In this document: in pieces, positions 25,423 to 35,387 of the stretch
Position numbering within the stretch: the stretch's first letter is position 1
Layout of the letters: each line of letters starts with the position of its first letter
NCBI RefSeq assembly: GCF_000963255.1
Contig: NZ_JYOV01000008.1
Coordinates: forward strand, 1 to 64,000
Source: Streptococcus infantis
GTDB lineage: Bacteria; Bacillota; Bacilli; Lactobacillales; Streptococcaceae
DNA length: 64,000 nt
Reading direction: 5' to 3'
Notes under the pieces: generated by a model
The model's input: only the letters and a program-made list of their open reading frames with translations
Databases searched by the model: none
What the model was told of the DNA's origin: nothing
Translations under genes and position numbers: made by a program

Positions 25423-26515
25423 TCCACATAGACCAACCAAGGCCCTCATCGATCTGGGTGCTATCCGCTACAATATCCAACAAATGGGTGCGCATATTCC
25501 CAAAGATACTCTTAAATGGGCGGTTGTGAAAGCCAATGCTTACGGACACGGAGCGGTAGCTGTTGCAACAGCTATTCAGGATGATGTTGACGGCTTTTGC
25601 GTTTCGAATATCGATGAAGCCCTCGAGCTTCGTCAGGCAGGAATTTCTAAGAAAATTCTCATTTTGGGAGTATCTGAGGTTGAATCTCTTTCATTGGCTA
25701 AGGACTTTGATATTACCTTGACAGTGGCAGGATTGGAATGGATTGAGAATCTCCTTGCAACTGAGTCAGATTTATCAGGTTTAACCGTTCACCTTAAAAT
25801 TGATTCAGGTATGGGACGAATTGGTTTTAGAAGTGCAAGCGAGGCGGCACAAGCCCAAGCTTTACTCAAGGAACATGGAGCAAATGTTGAGGGAATCTTT
25901 ACGCACTTTGCAACTGCTGATGAAGAGTCGGATAGTTACTTTAAACAACAGTTAGAGTGTTTCAAGGGAATACTTGCAGGCTTGCAAGATGTCCCAGAAC
26001 TAGTCCATGCTAGTAACTCCGCAACGACTCTATGGCATGCAGAAACGATTTTCAATGCGGTTCGCATGGGAGATTCTATGTATGGGCTCAATCCAAGCGG
26101 ACAAGTTTTAGAATTGCCTTATGAACTAAAACCAGCCTTGACCTTAGAAACAGCCATCGTTCATGTCAAAACAGTAGATGCTGGGGCTTGTATGGGCTAC
26201 GGAGCGACCTATCAGGCAGACAGTGAACAAGTCATTGCAACGGTACCGATAGGTTATGCTGATGGTTGGACACGAGATATGCAGAATTTCTCAGTTCTGG
26301 TGGATGGACAATTGTGCCCTATCGTAGGGCGGGTATCCATGGACCAAATCACGGTTCGTTTACCTAAGCTGTATCCATTAGGTACCAAGGTAACCTTGAT
26401 TGGCTCAAACGGTGACAAGGAGATTACTGCAACAGATGTTGCGGTTTACCGTGGAACGATCAATTATGAGGTAGTTTGCCTCCTCAGTGATCGAATTCCG
26501 AGAGAATATCATTAA
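25412..26515 (+). CDS. alr: Alanine racemase
   Basis: A 367-aa PLP enzyme interconverting L- and D-alanine for peptidoglycan. The PLP lysine is K40 in [10 protein letters not shown]. The second catalytic base lies in the CMGYGATYQ region and the C-terminal beta-domain has [13 protein letters not shown] seven bases before 25412 supports this start. The acpS-alr-recG order is conserved in streptococci. Confidence 0.96.
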   Translation: MKTSPHRPTKALIDLGAIRYNIQQMGAHIPKDTLKWAVVKANAYGHGAVAVATAIQDDVDGFCVSNIDEALELRQAGISKKILILGVSEVESLSLAKDFDITLTVAGLEWIENLLATESDLSGLTVHLKIDSGMGRIGFRSASEAAQAQALLKEHGANVEGIFTHFATADEESDSYFKQQLECFKGILAGLQDVPELVHASNSATTLWHAETIFNAVRMGDSMYGLNPSGQVLELPYELKPALTLETAIVHVKTVDAGACMGYGATYQADSEQVIATVPIGYADGWTRDMQNFSVLVDGQLCPIVGRVSMDQITVRLPKLYPLGTKVTLIGSNGDKEITATDVAVYRGTINYEVVCLLSDRIPREYH

Positions 26516-26539
26516 GAAACAGAAGGAAAGGAGAAGAGC

Positions 26540-28555
26540 ATGAATTTACATCAACCCTTGCATGTCTTGCCTGGCGTGGGACCAAAGTCAGCAGAGAAAT
26601 ATGCCAAACTAGGAATCGAAAACCTGCAAGATCTCTTGCTCTACTTTCCTTTCCGTTATGAAGATTTCAAGACCAAGCAGGTGCTGGAGCTGGAAGATGG
26701 GGAAAAGGCGGTACTGTCTGGTCAAGTAGTGACTCCTGCTAGTGTCCAGTACTATGGTTTTAAACGCAATCGCTTGCGTTTTAGCCTCAAGCAGGGAGAA
26801 GTCGTTTTTGCGGTGAATTTCTTTAATCAGCCCTATCTAGCTGATAAGATAGAGTTGGGAGCAACTCTTGCCGTCTTTGGAAAATGGGACCGTGCCAAGG
26901 CTAGCCTGACAGGGATGAAGGTCCTAGCTCAGGTGGAAGATGACCTCCAACCTGTCTATCGTCTGGCTCAGGGAATCAGTCAGGCCAGTCTAGTCAAGGT
27001 TATCAAGACGGCCTTTGATCAGGGGTTGGACCTCTTGATTGAGGAAAATCTTCCCCAGTCTTTGCTGGACAAATACAAACTCATGTCTCGTTGTCAGGCA
27101 GTCCGTGCTATGCATTTTCCTAAGGATTTGGCAGAATACAAGCAGGCCCTTCGCCGTATCAAGTTTGAGGAACTCTTTTATTTCCAAATGCAATTACAGA
27201 CCCTCAAGTCTGAGAATAAGATTCACGGAAGTGGTCTGGTCCTGAATTGGTCCCAGGAAAAACTAACTGCGGTTAAAGAAAATTTGCCTTTTGCTTTGAC
27301 CCAAGCACAAGAAAAGAGCCTGCAAGAAATCCTGACCGATATGAAGTCGGACCATCACATGAATCGACTCTTGCAAGGGGATGTTGGTAGTGGGAAAACA
27401 GTGGTGGCAGGTCTAGCGATGTACGCAGCCGTTACGGCTGGTTATCAGGCTGCCCTCATGGTTCCAACAGAGATTCTTGCAGAGCAACATTTTGAAAGTC
27501 TAGAAAGTCTCTTTCCTGATTTGAAACTGGCTCTCTTAACAGGTTCATTAAAAGCTGCAGAAAAACGCACGGTTTTGGAAACTATTGCCAAGGGCGAGGT
27601 CGATGTGATTATCGGAACTCATGCTCTGATTCAAGATGGGGTAGACTATGCTAAACTCGGTTTGATTATCATCGACGAGCAACACCGTTTTGGTGTGGGA
27701 CAAAGGCGTATTTTACGTGAAAAAGGAGAAAATCCAGATGTCCTTATGATGACGGCAACACCGATTCCACGAACCTTAGCCATCACCGCCTTTGGAGATA
27801 TGGATGTTTCCATTATTGACCAGATGCCTGCTGGGCGCAAACCAATCGTAACTCGCTGGATCAAGCATGAGCAATTACCACAGGTCCTGACTTGGTTGGA
27901 AGGAGAAATTCAAAAAGGTTCTCAAGCCTATGTTATTTCGCCCTTGATTGAAGAATCTGAAGCTCTAGATCTTAAAAATGCTATTGCTTTATCGGAAGAA
28001 TTGACGGCTCATTTTGCAGGAAAAGCAAAAGTTGCTCTCTTACACGGGAAGATGAAGAGTGATGAAAAAGACCAGATTATGCAGGAGTTCAAAGATAGAA
28101 AGACTGATATTCTGGTTTCGACAACGGTTATAGAAGTTGGGGTCAATGTGCCAAATGCGACAGTCATGATTATCATGGATGCTGACCGTTTCGGACTTAG
28201 TCAGCTTCATCAGCTCAGAGGTCGTGTCGGTCGTGGGGAGAAGCAGTCCTATGCAGTTCTTGTGGCCAATCCCAAGACTGACTCTGGTAAAGACCGCATG
28301 CGTATCATGACAGAAACGACCAATGGATTTGTCCTTGCAGAAGAAGATTTAAAAATGCGTGGTTCGGGTGAGATTTTTGGAACCAGACAGTCAGGTCTAC
28401 CAGAGTTTCAAGTGGCTGATATTATCGAGGACTTCCCAATACTTGAGGAAGCACGTAAGGTGGCTAGCTATATCAGCTCACTGCCTAACTGGCAGGAGGA
28501 TCCAGAGTGGCATGTGATTGCCCTGAATCTAGAGAAGAAAGAACATTTAGATTAA
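26540..28555 (+). CDS. recG: ATP-dependent DNA helicase RecG
   Basis: A 671-aa helicase that remodels stalled replication forks and branch-migrates Holliday junctions. The N-terminal wedge/OB domain is followed by helicase motifs: LQGDVGSGKTVVA (Walker A), IIDEQHRFG (DEXH), MTATPIPRTL, and QLRGRVGRG. AAAGGAG lies before the ATG. The stop codon shares its last base with a BOX element. Confidence 0.96.
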   Translation: MNLHQPLHVLPGVGPKSAEKYAKLGIENLQDLLLYFPFRYEDFKTKQVLELEDGEKAVLSGQVVTPASVQYYGFKRNRLRFSLKQGEVVFAVNFFNQPYLADKIELGATLAVFGKWDRAKASLTGMKVLAQVEDDLQPVYRLAQGISQASLVKVIKTAFDQGLDLLIEENLPQSLLDKYKLMSRCQAVRAMHFPKDLAEYKQALRRIKFEELFYFQMQLQTLKSENKIHGSGLVLNWSQEKLTAVKENLPFALTQAQEKSLQEILTDMKSDHHMNRLLQGDVGSGKTVVAGLAMYAAVTAGYQAALMVPTEILAEQHFESLESLFPDLKLALLTGSLKAAEKRTVLETIAKGEVDVIIGTHALIQDGVDYAKLGLIIIDEQHRFGVGQRRILREKGENPDVLMMTATPIPRTLAITAFGDMDVSIIDQMPAGRKPIVTRWIKHEQLPQVLTWLEGEIQKGSQAYVISPLIEESEALDLKNAIALSEELTAHFAGKAKVALLHGKMKSDEKDQIMQEFKDRKTDILVSTTVIEVGVNVPNATVMIIMDADRFGLSQLHQLRGRVGRGEKQSYAVLVANPKTDSGKDRMRIMTETTNGFVLAEEDLKMRGSGEIFGTRQSGLPEFQVADIIEDFPILEEARKVASYISSLPNWQEDPEWHVIALNLEKKEHLD

Positions 28556-28752
28556 TACTCTTCAAAAATCTCTTCAAACCACGTCAACGTCGCCTTGCCG
28601 TATATGTAGGATACTGACTACGTCAGTTCCATCTACAACCTCAAAACAGTGTTTTGAGCTAACTTCGTCAGTTCTATCCACAACCTCAAAACGGTGTTTT
28701 GAGCAACCTGCGGCTAGCTTCCTAGTTTGCTCTTTGATTTTCATTGAGTATA
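28555..28752 (+). repeat. BOX element (A1 B2 C1, plus orientation)
   Basis: boxA starts ATACTCTTCAAAAATCTCTT at the recG stop codon. Two boxB units with ACTTCGTCAG-type cores follow, then boxC ending CATTGAGTATA. The promoter repeats of the first small gene begin eight bases later. Confidence 0.93.
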
Positions 28753-28759
28753 AGCTTTC

Positions 28760-28803
28760 TCTAAGAAAATCTTAAGCTTGCTTTTAGGGTTATTGCCTAT
28801 ACT
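28760..28803 (+). promoter_or_regulatory. Promoter of small gene 1 with three 11-bp-spaced hexamers
   Basis: TCTAAG (28760), CTTAAG (28771) and TTTTAG (28782) are each five bases apart, then ten bases to TATACT (28798-28803). The TTAAG-N5-TTAAG arrangement resembles the direct repeat bound by the response regulator CiaR. Confidence 0.6.
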
Positions 28804-28809
28804 AGAGTC

Positions 28810-28931
28810 ATCAAAAAGAAACGAGGACTCTCACATGACAATGACGATTAAAGTAAATTATCAAAAAACGTTTCAACAGGAACAAACACCTTCTCCTAAA
28901 TACTAAGTAAAAGAGCGGTAACGCTCTTTTT
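28810..28931 (+). ncRNA. Small transcript 1: CiaR-type sRNA and/or 23-aa peptide mRNA
   Basis: Predicted about 120-nt transcript from the repeat promoter to a terminator (AAGAGCG-GTAA-CGCTCTT plus T's, 28911-28931). It holds ORF 28835-28906 (MTMTIKVNYQKTFQ, then QEQTPSPKY) with GAGG eight bases before the ATG. AGAGTC and GACTCT could form a 5' hairpin. The later stretch CTTCTCCT is complementary to a Shine-Dalgarno sequence, as in cia-dependent small RNAs. Both readings are open. Confidence 0.5.
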
Positions 28932-29126
28932 GTGTGGGAATTCTCAGGTAAGGGATTTAGAAAAATGCTTATATTAATTTTATTTACTGAATGCATAAAC
29001 TTAAACATCACTTCAAACAAGGTCTTAGTCTATCTGGTAAGCTGAAAGCGGTGCTTTGAGAAAGCTGTGGCTAGCTTTCTAGTTTTCTCTTTCGTTTTAT
29101 TGAGTCACAAGTTACTTTTAGTTTTT
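28932..29126. other. Spacer between the two small genes with a boxC remnant
   Basis: The only recognisable item is a degraded boxC (about 29050-29105: GCTTTGAGAAAGCTGTGGCTAG, ending TATTGAGT). Like copy 1, copy 2 of the small gene is thus preceded by boxC sequence, so BOX may have been part of the duplicated unit. Confidence 0.5.
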
Positions 29127-29170
29127 TCTAAGGAAAATATAAGCTATGTTTTAGGAAGGGATTTTATACT
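29127..29170 (+). promoter_or_regulatory. Promoter of small gene 2 with three 11-bp-spaced hexamers
   Basis: TCTAAG (29127), TATAAG (29138), TTTTAG (29149), each five bases apart, then ten bases to TATACT (29165-29170). The spacing is identical to copy 1 while the spacer bases differ. Confidence 0.6.
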
Positions 29171-29176
29171 AGGTTT

Positions 29177-29308
29177 ATCAAAAAGAAACGAGGACTCTCA
29201 CATGACAATGACGATTAAAGTGAATTATCAAAAAACCTTTCAAGAAGTAGTAGAAGCAGACAAGCTTGCTACAAAATAGTAGTTATTAAGGGCGATAGAG
29301 CCCTTTTT
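29177..29308 (+). ncRNA. Small transcript 2: CiaR-type sRNA and/or 25-aa peptide mRNA
   Basis: Paralogue of the transcript at 28810. ORF 29202-29279 encodes MTMTIKVNYQKTFQ followed by EVVEADKLATK. Over the shared 14 codons the two copies differ at two bases, both synonymous third positions. The 28 bases before the ATG are identical, including GAGG. A terminator AAGGGC...GCCCTT plus T's ends it (29288-29308). It lacks the 5' hairpin partner and the CTTCTCCT stretch of copy 1. Confidence 0.5.
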
Positions 29309-29361
29309 AAATACTTGCTTTAGGCGAAATATGATAGATTTTTAGCATGTGGGATCAGTAG

Positions 29362-29379
29362 AATTAGGCTATACCAATT
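29362..29379. promoter_or_regulatory. NagR-like operator upstream of the glmS promoter
   Basis: AATTAGGCTATACCAATT is an imperfect palindrome of the ATTGGT-ATACCAAT type bound by GntR-family NagR/YvoA regulators of amino-sugar genes. It ends eight bases before the -35. Confidence 0.7.
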
Positions 29380-29386
29380 TTTGTTC

Positions 29387-29415
29387 TTGACAAGTGAAAG
29401 AAACAAGTATATACT
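29387..29415 (+). promoter_or_regulatory. glmS promoter
   Basis: Near-consensus: TTGACA (29387-29392), 17-bp spacer, TATACT (29410-29415). It lies between two NagR-like sites. Confidence 0.85.
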
Positions 29416-29440
29416 GTTTCTGCTGATTCTGAAAAGCGAG

Positions 29441-29458
29441 AATTAGACTATACCAATT
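29441..29458. promoter_or_regulatory. NagR-like operator downstream of the glmS promoter
   Basis: AATTAGACTATACCAATT, 17 of 18 bases identical to the upstream site, 79 bp away. It lies in the transcribed leader, so a bound repressor could act as a roadblock or pair with the first site in a loop. Confidence 0.7.
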
Positions 29459-29496
29459 TTAAGGGGAAAGCACAGCTAGCCTGTGTCGTATATACT

Positions 29497-31305
29497 ATGT
29501 GTGGAATTGTTGGTGTTGTTGGAAACACAAATGCAACTGATATTTTGATTCAAGGGCTTGAAAAGCTCGAATACCGTGGTTATGATTCTGCGGGGATTTT
29601 TGTCCTAGGTAGTGCTGAAAACCATTTAGTGAAGGCGGTTGGTCGTATCGCAGAATTATCTGCTAAAACTGCTGGTGTTGAGGGAACAACTGGTATCGGA
29701 CATACTCGTTGGGCGACTCACGGGAAACCAACAGAAGACAATGCTCACCCCCACCGCTCTGAGACAGGACGTTTTGTCTTGGTGCACAACGGGGTGATTG
29801 AAAACTACCTTGAAATCAAGGAAGACTACCTTGCAGGTCACCACTTCAAGGGACAAACAGATACTGAAATCGCCGTTCACTTGATTGGTAAATTTGCGGA
29901 AGAAGACGGATTGTCAGTGCTGGAAGCCTTCAAAAAAGCTCTTCACATCATCCGTGGTTCTTATGCCTTTGCCTTGATCGACTCTGAAAATCCAGATGTT
30001 ATCTACGTGGCCAAGAACAAATCACCACTCTTGATTGGTCTTGGTGAAGGTTACAACATGGTCTGCTCAGATGCTATGGCTATGATTCGTGAAACTAATC
30101 AATATATGGAAATCCATGACCAAGAGTTGGTAATTGTGAAAGCTGATAGCGTTGAAGTGCAGGACTATGATGGTAACAGCCGTGAGCGTGCTAGTTATAC
30201 TGCCGAGCTTGACTTATCTGATATCGGTAAGGGAACCTATCCTTACTACATGCTCAAAGAAATTGATGAGCAACCAACAGTGATGCGTAAGTTGATCCAA
30301 GCTTACACAGATGAAGCTGGTCAAGTTGTCGTAGATCCAGCTATCATCAAGGCTGTTCAAGACGCAGACCGCATCTACATTCTCGCAGCTGGGACTTCTT
30401 ACCATGCAGGATTTGCTTCTAAGAAGATGTTGGAAGAATTGACAGATACGCCGGTTGAACTTGGTATCTCCTCTGAGTGGGGGTATGGTATGCCGCTTCT
30501 CAGCAAGAAACCACTCTTCATCTTTATCAGCCAATCTGGTGAAACAGCTGATAGCCGTCAGGTTTTGGTTAAGGCCAATGAAATGGGAATTCCAAGCTTA
30601 ACAGTGACAAACGTTCCAGGTTCAACTCTGTCACGTGAAGCCAACCATACTATGTTGCTTCATGCAGGTCCTGAAATTGCCGTAGCGTCAACTAAGGCTT
30701 ATACAGCCCAAATAGCAGCCCTTGCCTTCCTTGCAAAAGCGGTTGGTGAAGCAAATGGCAATGAAAAAGCCAAAGCCTTTGACTTGGTTCATGAATTGTC
30801 TATCGTGGCTCAGTCTATCGAATCAACTCTCTCAGAAAAAGAATTGATTGATAGCAAGGTTCGTGATCTTCTTGAAACAACACGTAACGCCTTTTATATC
30901 GGACGTGGTCAAGATTACTATGTAGCCATGGAAGCCAGTCTCAAACTCAAAGAGATTTCTTATATCCAATGTGAAGGTTTTGCGGCTGGAGAGCTCAAGC
31001 ACGGAACTATTGCTTTGATTGAAGAAGGAACGCCTGTATTGGCCCTCTTGTCAGATCCGGTTCTTGCTAATCACACTCGCGGAAATATCCAAGAAGTGGC
31101 AGCGCGTGGCGCTAAGGTCCTCACTATCGCAGAAGAAAATGTTGCCAAAGATACAGACGACATCGTTCTTACGACCGTACACCCTTACCTCTCACCAATC
31201 TCAATGGTCGTACCAACACAATTGGTCGCTTACTTTGCAACTCTACACCGTGGACTTGATGTGGACAAACCACGTAACCTTGCTAAGTCAGTAACGGTAG
31301 AATAA
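29497..31305 (+). CDS. glmS: Glutamine-fructose-6-phosphate aminotransferase (isomerising)
   Basis: A 602-aa cytoplasmic enzyme making glucosamine-6-P, the entry to amino-sugar and peptidoglycan synthesis. The N-terminal nucleophile Cys2 (MCGIVGVVG) fixes the start. The glutaminase domain ([11 protein letters not shown]) spans about 1-235, followed by two SIS sugar-isomerase domains ([26 protein letters not shown]) and the [13 protein letters not shown] end. No Shine-Dalgarno lies close to the ATG (AAGGGGAAAG is about 26 bases away). No glmS ribozyme is seen; control appears to be by NagR-like sites. Confidence 0.97.
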   Translation: MCGIVGVVGNTNATDILIQGLEKLEYRGYDSAGIFVLGSAENHLVKAVGRIAELSAKTAGVEGTTGIGHTRWATHGKPTEDNAHPHRSETGRFVLVHNGVIENYLEIKEDYLAGHHFKGQTDTEIAVHLIGKFAEEDGLSVLEAFKKALHIIRGSYAFALIDSENPDVIYVAKNKSPLLIGLGEGYNMVCSDAMAMIRETNQYMEIHDQELVIVKADSVEVQDYDGNSRERASYTAELDLSDIGKGTYPYYMLKEIDEQPTVMRKLIQAYTDEAGQVVVDPAIIKAVQDADRIYILAAGTSYHAGFASKKMLEELTDTPVELGISSEWGYGMPLLSKKPLFIFISQSGETADSRQVLVKANEMGIPSLTVTNVPGSTLSREANHTMLLHAGPEIAVASTKAYTAQIAALAFLAKAVGEANGNEKAKAFDLVHELSIVAQSIESTLSEKELIDSKVRDLLETTRNAFYIGRGQDYYVAMEASLKLKEISYIQCEGFAAGELKHGTIALIEEGTPVLALLSDPVLANHTRGNIQEVAARGAKVLTIAEENVAKDTDDIVLTTVHPYLSPISMVVPTQLVAYFATLHRGLDVDKPRNLAKSVTVE

Positions 31306-31327
31306 ACCCAAAGTTTAAATCATAAGC

Positions 31328-31382
31328 AAAAGTGAACAAAATAGTTTTCTGGAAATCAGAATGCTATCTTGTTCACTTTTTT
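31328..31382 (+). terminator. Terminator after glmS
   Basis: AAAAGTGAACAA-ATAG pairs with CTAT-TTGTTCACTTTT, ending in a T-run. Confidence 0.85.
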
Positions 31383-31383
31383 G

Positions 31384-31478
31384 TATACTTAATGAAAATC
31401 AATGACCAAACTAGTTCTCTTGTGTAGATGTCTCCAAGCATCGCTTTGAGGTTCTAGATAAGAGTGACGAAGTCAGTC
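31384..31478 (-). repeat. Degenerate BOX remnant (boxC plus boxB-like part)
   Basis: Begins TATACTTAATGAAAATCAAT (boxC, minus orientation), then GCTTTGAGGTTCTAGATAAGAG and GACGAAGTCAG as in boxB. boxA is missing. Many mismatches show age. Confidence 0.7.
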
Positions 31479-31563
31479 TGATTACACCAATTTGATATTG
31501 TAGAGAAAACGGATCAAGACCTCAGCCAAGGTAGTTCAAGTCAAGATTGAAGAGGATTGATTC

Positions 31564-31805
31564 ATACTCTTCGAAAATCTCTTCAAACCGCGTCAACGTC
31601 GCCTTGCCGTAGGTATGGTTACTGACTTCGTCAGTTCTATCCACAACTTCAAAACAGTGCTTTGAGCTGACTTCGTCAGTTCTATCCACAACCTCAAAAC
31701 AGTGTTTTGAGCTGACTTCGTCAGTTTCATCTACAACCTCAAAGCAGTGCTTTGAGCAACCTGCGGCTAGTTTCCTAGTTTGCTCTTTGATTTTCATTGA
31801 GTATC
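31564..31805 (+). repeat. BOX element (A1 B3 C1, plus orientation)
   Basis: boxA begins ATACTCTTCGAAAATCTCTT. Three boxB units follow, each with ACTTCGTCAG and an AAAACAGTG/AAAGCAGTG core, then boxC ending CATTGAGTATC. The open frame on the minus strand here is only the translated repeat. Confidence 0.95.
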
Positions 31806-31972
31806 ACTCCTTTTAAGGATTCATTAGAAATAAATCTAAAATTAAATGTTATCCCAGTTTCTATGAAAATGAGAATTCTTTTTGAAAGATATGCTTGTGG
31901 AAGACTTGCAAGATATAAAAAACTCCAAGAGCTGGATGATAAGTATCCAATTCTTAGAGAGTTTGTCATGCT
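31806..31972 (+). other. Short gene-free stretch; weak coding fragment
   Basis: An open frame (about 31864-32003) would give a 46-residue segment (MKMRILFERYACGRLARYKK...) that looks protein-like, but it has no ribosome binding site and its end overlaps the DUF1846 gene in antisense. It may be a remnant. No clear terminator for the minus-strand gene is visible. Confidence 0.25.
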
Positions 31973-33457
31973 TTATTTGCGATACAAACGATCGTATTGG
32001 TAGTAAGGATCAAAGGTTACGTTGATTCCTAGTTTACGAAGAACGTTTTTATCTTCATCTGTCAGGATGATTGTAGAATGAGCTTCGCTACCCTTGAGAT
32101 TTCCTAGCTCCTTCATGGCGCGGTCAGCATCAGGATTCTGCATAGCTGTGATTGCAAGTGCGATAAGGATTTCATTTGAGTGGAGTCGGGGATTGCGGCT
32201 ACCCAAGTGATTGATTTTCAAACCTTGGATTGGTTTCACCACTTCTGGTTCGATTAATTTTGTTTCAGCATCGATGTTAGCTGATTTCTTGATTGCATTG
32301 ATCAAAGCAGCGGCTGTTGGACCAAAGAGTTCTGAGTTCTTACCAGTAACGATTTCACCAGAAGGTAATTCAAGAGCGAGAGCAGGTCCGCCTGTTTCTT
32401 CTGCTTTTTGACGTGCGGCAACAGCAACCTTTCTATCAGCGGGTGTGATACCTAGGTCATTCATGAGAAGCTCAATTTTCTTAACGGCAGTTTCACCGAC
32501 TTTTTCAGCCTTGAAATCAAGAACAGTTTGATAGTAGCGACGGATAATTTCCTGTTTAGATGCTTCAATGGCAGCGTCGTTATCAGTGATTGCAAAACCA
32601 ACCATATTAACACCCATGTCAGTTGGAGATGCATAAGGAGACTCACCCAAGATACGTTCCAGCATACGCTTAAGAACAGGGAAAATTTCAATGTCGCGGT
32701 TGTAGTTGACTGTGGTTTCTCCATAAGTTTGGAGATGGAATGGGTCAATCATGTTGACATCATCTAGGTCTGCTGTAGCAGCTTCATAAGCCAAGTTGAC
32801 TGGGTGATGAAGTGGGAGATTCCAAACTGGGAAGGTTTCAAATTTTGCATAACCAGACTTGATACCATTGATTTGGTCGTGGTACATGTTAGACATACAA
32901 GTTGCCAACTTACCTGAACCAGGCCCAGGAGCAGTCACGACAATCAAGTTACGACTAGTTTTGATATAGTCGTTTTTCCCCATACCTTCAGGAGAAATGA
33001 TGTGATCCATATCTGTCGGATACCCCTTGATAGGGTAGTGAAGATAAGAGTCGATACCATTTTTCTCTAATTGATTACGGAAGGCATCAGCTGCCGGTTG
33101 GCCTGCATATTGAGTAATGACAACTGAACCAACAAAGATACCGAGTTCATTGAATTTATCAATCAAACGAAGCACTTCTTGGTCATAAGAAATGCCCAAG
33201 TCTCCACGAGCTTTTGAGTGCTCGATATTGCTAGCGTTAATAGCGATAACAACCTCAACTTGCTCCTTCAACTCTTGCAAGAGCTTGATTTTATTGTCAG
33301 GTTCATATCCAGGAAGGACACGAGCAGCGTGGAAATCTTCTAACATTTTGCCACCAAACTCCAAGTAGAGTTTGCCGTCAAATTGGTTGATGCGCTCCAA
33401 GATATGGTCGCGTTGTAGATTTAAGTATTGTTCAGAACTAAAAGCTTGTTTTTTCAT
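31973..33457 (-). CDS. DUF1846 domain-containing protein
   Basis: A 494-aa soluble protein of the conserved DUF1846 family, which has a two-domain fold with ATP-binding features ([20 protein letters not shown], a P-loop-like glycine-rich segment near 175-190). Biological role is unknown. The start at 33457 has GAGGT six bases upstream; the open frame extends 17 codons into AT-rich promoter DNA. It is divergent from dexB. Confidence 0.88.
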   Translation of the reverse strand: MKKQAFSSEQYLNLQRDHILERINQFDGKLYLEFGGKMLEDFHAARVLPGYEPDNKIKLLQELKEQVEVVIAINASNIEHSKARGDLGISYDQEVLRLIDKFNELGIFVGSVVITQYAGQPAADAFRNQLEKNGIDSYLHYPIKGYPTDMDHIISPEGMGKNDYIKTSRNLIVVTAPGPGSGKLATCMSNMYHDQINGIKSGYAKFETFPVWNLPLHHPVNLAYEAATADLDDVNMIDPFHLQTYGETTVNYNRDIEIFPVLKRMLERILGESPYASPTDMGVNMVGFAITDNDAAIEASKQEIIRRYYQTVLDFKAEKVGETAVKKIELLMNDLGITPADRKVAVAARQKAEETGGPALALELPSGEIVTGKNSELFGPTAAALINAIKKSANIDAETKLIEPEVVKPIQGLKINHLGSRNPRLHSNEILIALAITAMQNPDADRAMKELGNLKGSEAHSTIILTDEDKNVLRKLGINVTFDPYYQYDRLYRK

Positions 33458-33538
33458 TTTTTTACCTCTGATCTCTATTATATAAAAAAAATGGAAGATA
33501 AGAAACAACGGAGGTTCGAAATAAGGAAAAAGATTAAA

Positions 33539-35218
<1,680 letters not shown>

Positions 35219-35224
35219 AACCAG

Positions 35225-35259
35225 AAACTTAAGTGTCCAAAGATGCTTGAGTTTTTTTC
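35225..35259 (+). terminator. Terminator after dexB
   Basis: AAACTTAAG and CTTGAGTTT around a 12-nt loop, then T-run. Confidence 0.7.
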
Positions 35260-35299
35260 TAAAATAAGTGTAAAAACTTCTTTAATAAATATTAGTTTG

Positions 35300-35355
35300 A
35301 ATTTTCTAAAAAATCACCTGAAAACCCTTGCTTTTATATAAAAATAGGGTATAAT
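35300..35355 (+). promoter_or_regulatory. Promoter of first Ali lipoprotein gene with CodY-like box
   Basis: TTGCTT (35328-35333), 16-bp spacer, TATAAT (35350-35355). AATTTTCTAAAAAAT (35300-35314) matches 13 of 15 positions of the CodY consensus just upstream. Confidence 0.6.
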
Positions 35356-35387
35356 GGTGAAAAATAGTATTTTAAAGGAGAATATCT

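Noticed and set aside
28555-28752. BOX elements as functional riboswitch or promoter units
   Set aside because: They can fold, but I see no link between the copies and one type of gene; kept only as repeats.
29067-29279. A 70-aa ORF covering the second small gene
   Set aside because: Its first 45 codons are boxC remnant and promoter DNA; the supported start is the ATG at 29202 with GAGG upstream.
29459-29496. glmS ribozyme in the leader
   Set aside because: The leader is too short and lacks the ribozyme core; control by NagR-like sites is visible instead.
31522-31797. A 91-aa minus-strand ORF with three repeats of a KHCFEVVDRTDEVS-like unit
   Set aside because: It is the translation of boxB repeats in a BOX element; no ribosome binding site and no independent support.
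31564-31805. Regular direct repeats resembling a CRISPR array
   Set aside because: The units are adjoining 45-bp boxB copies with no unique spacers and no cas genes nearby.
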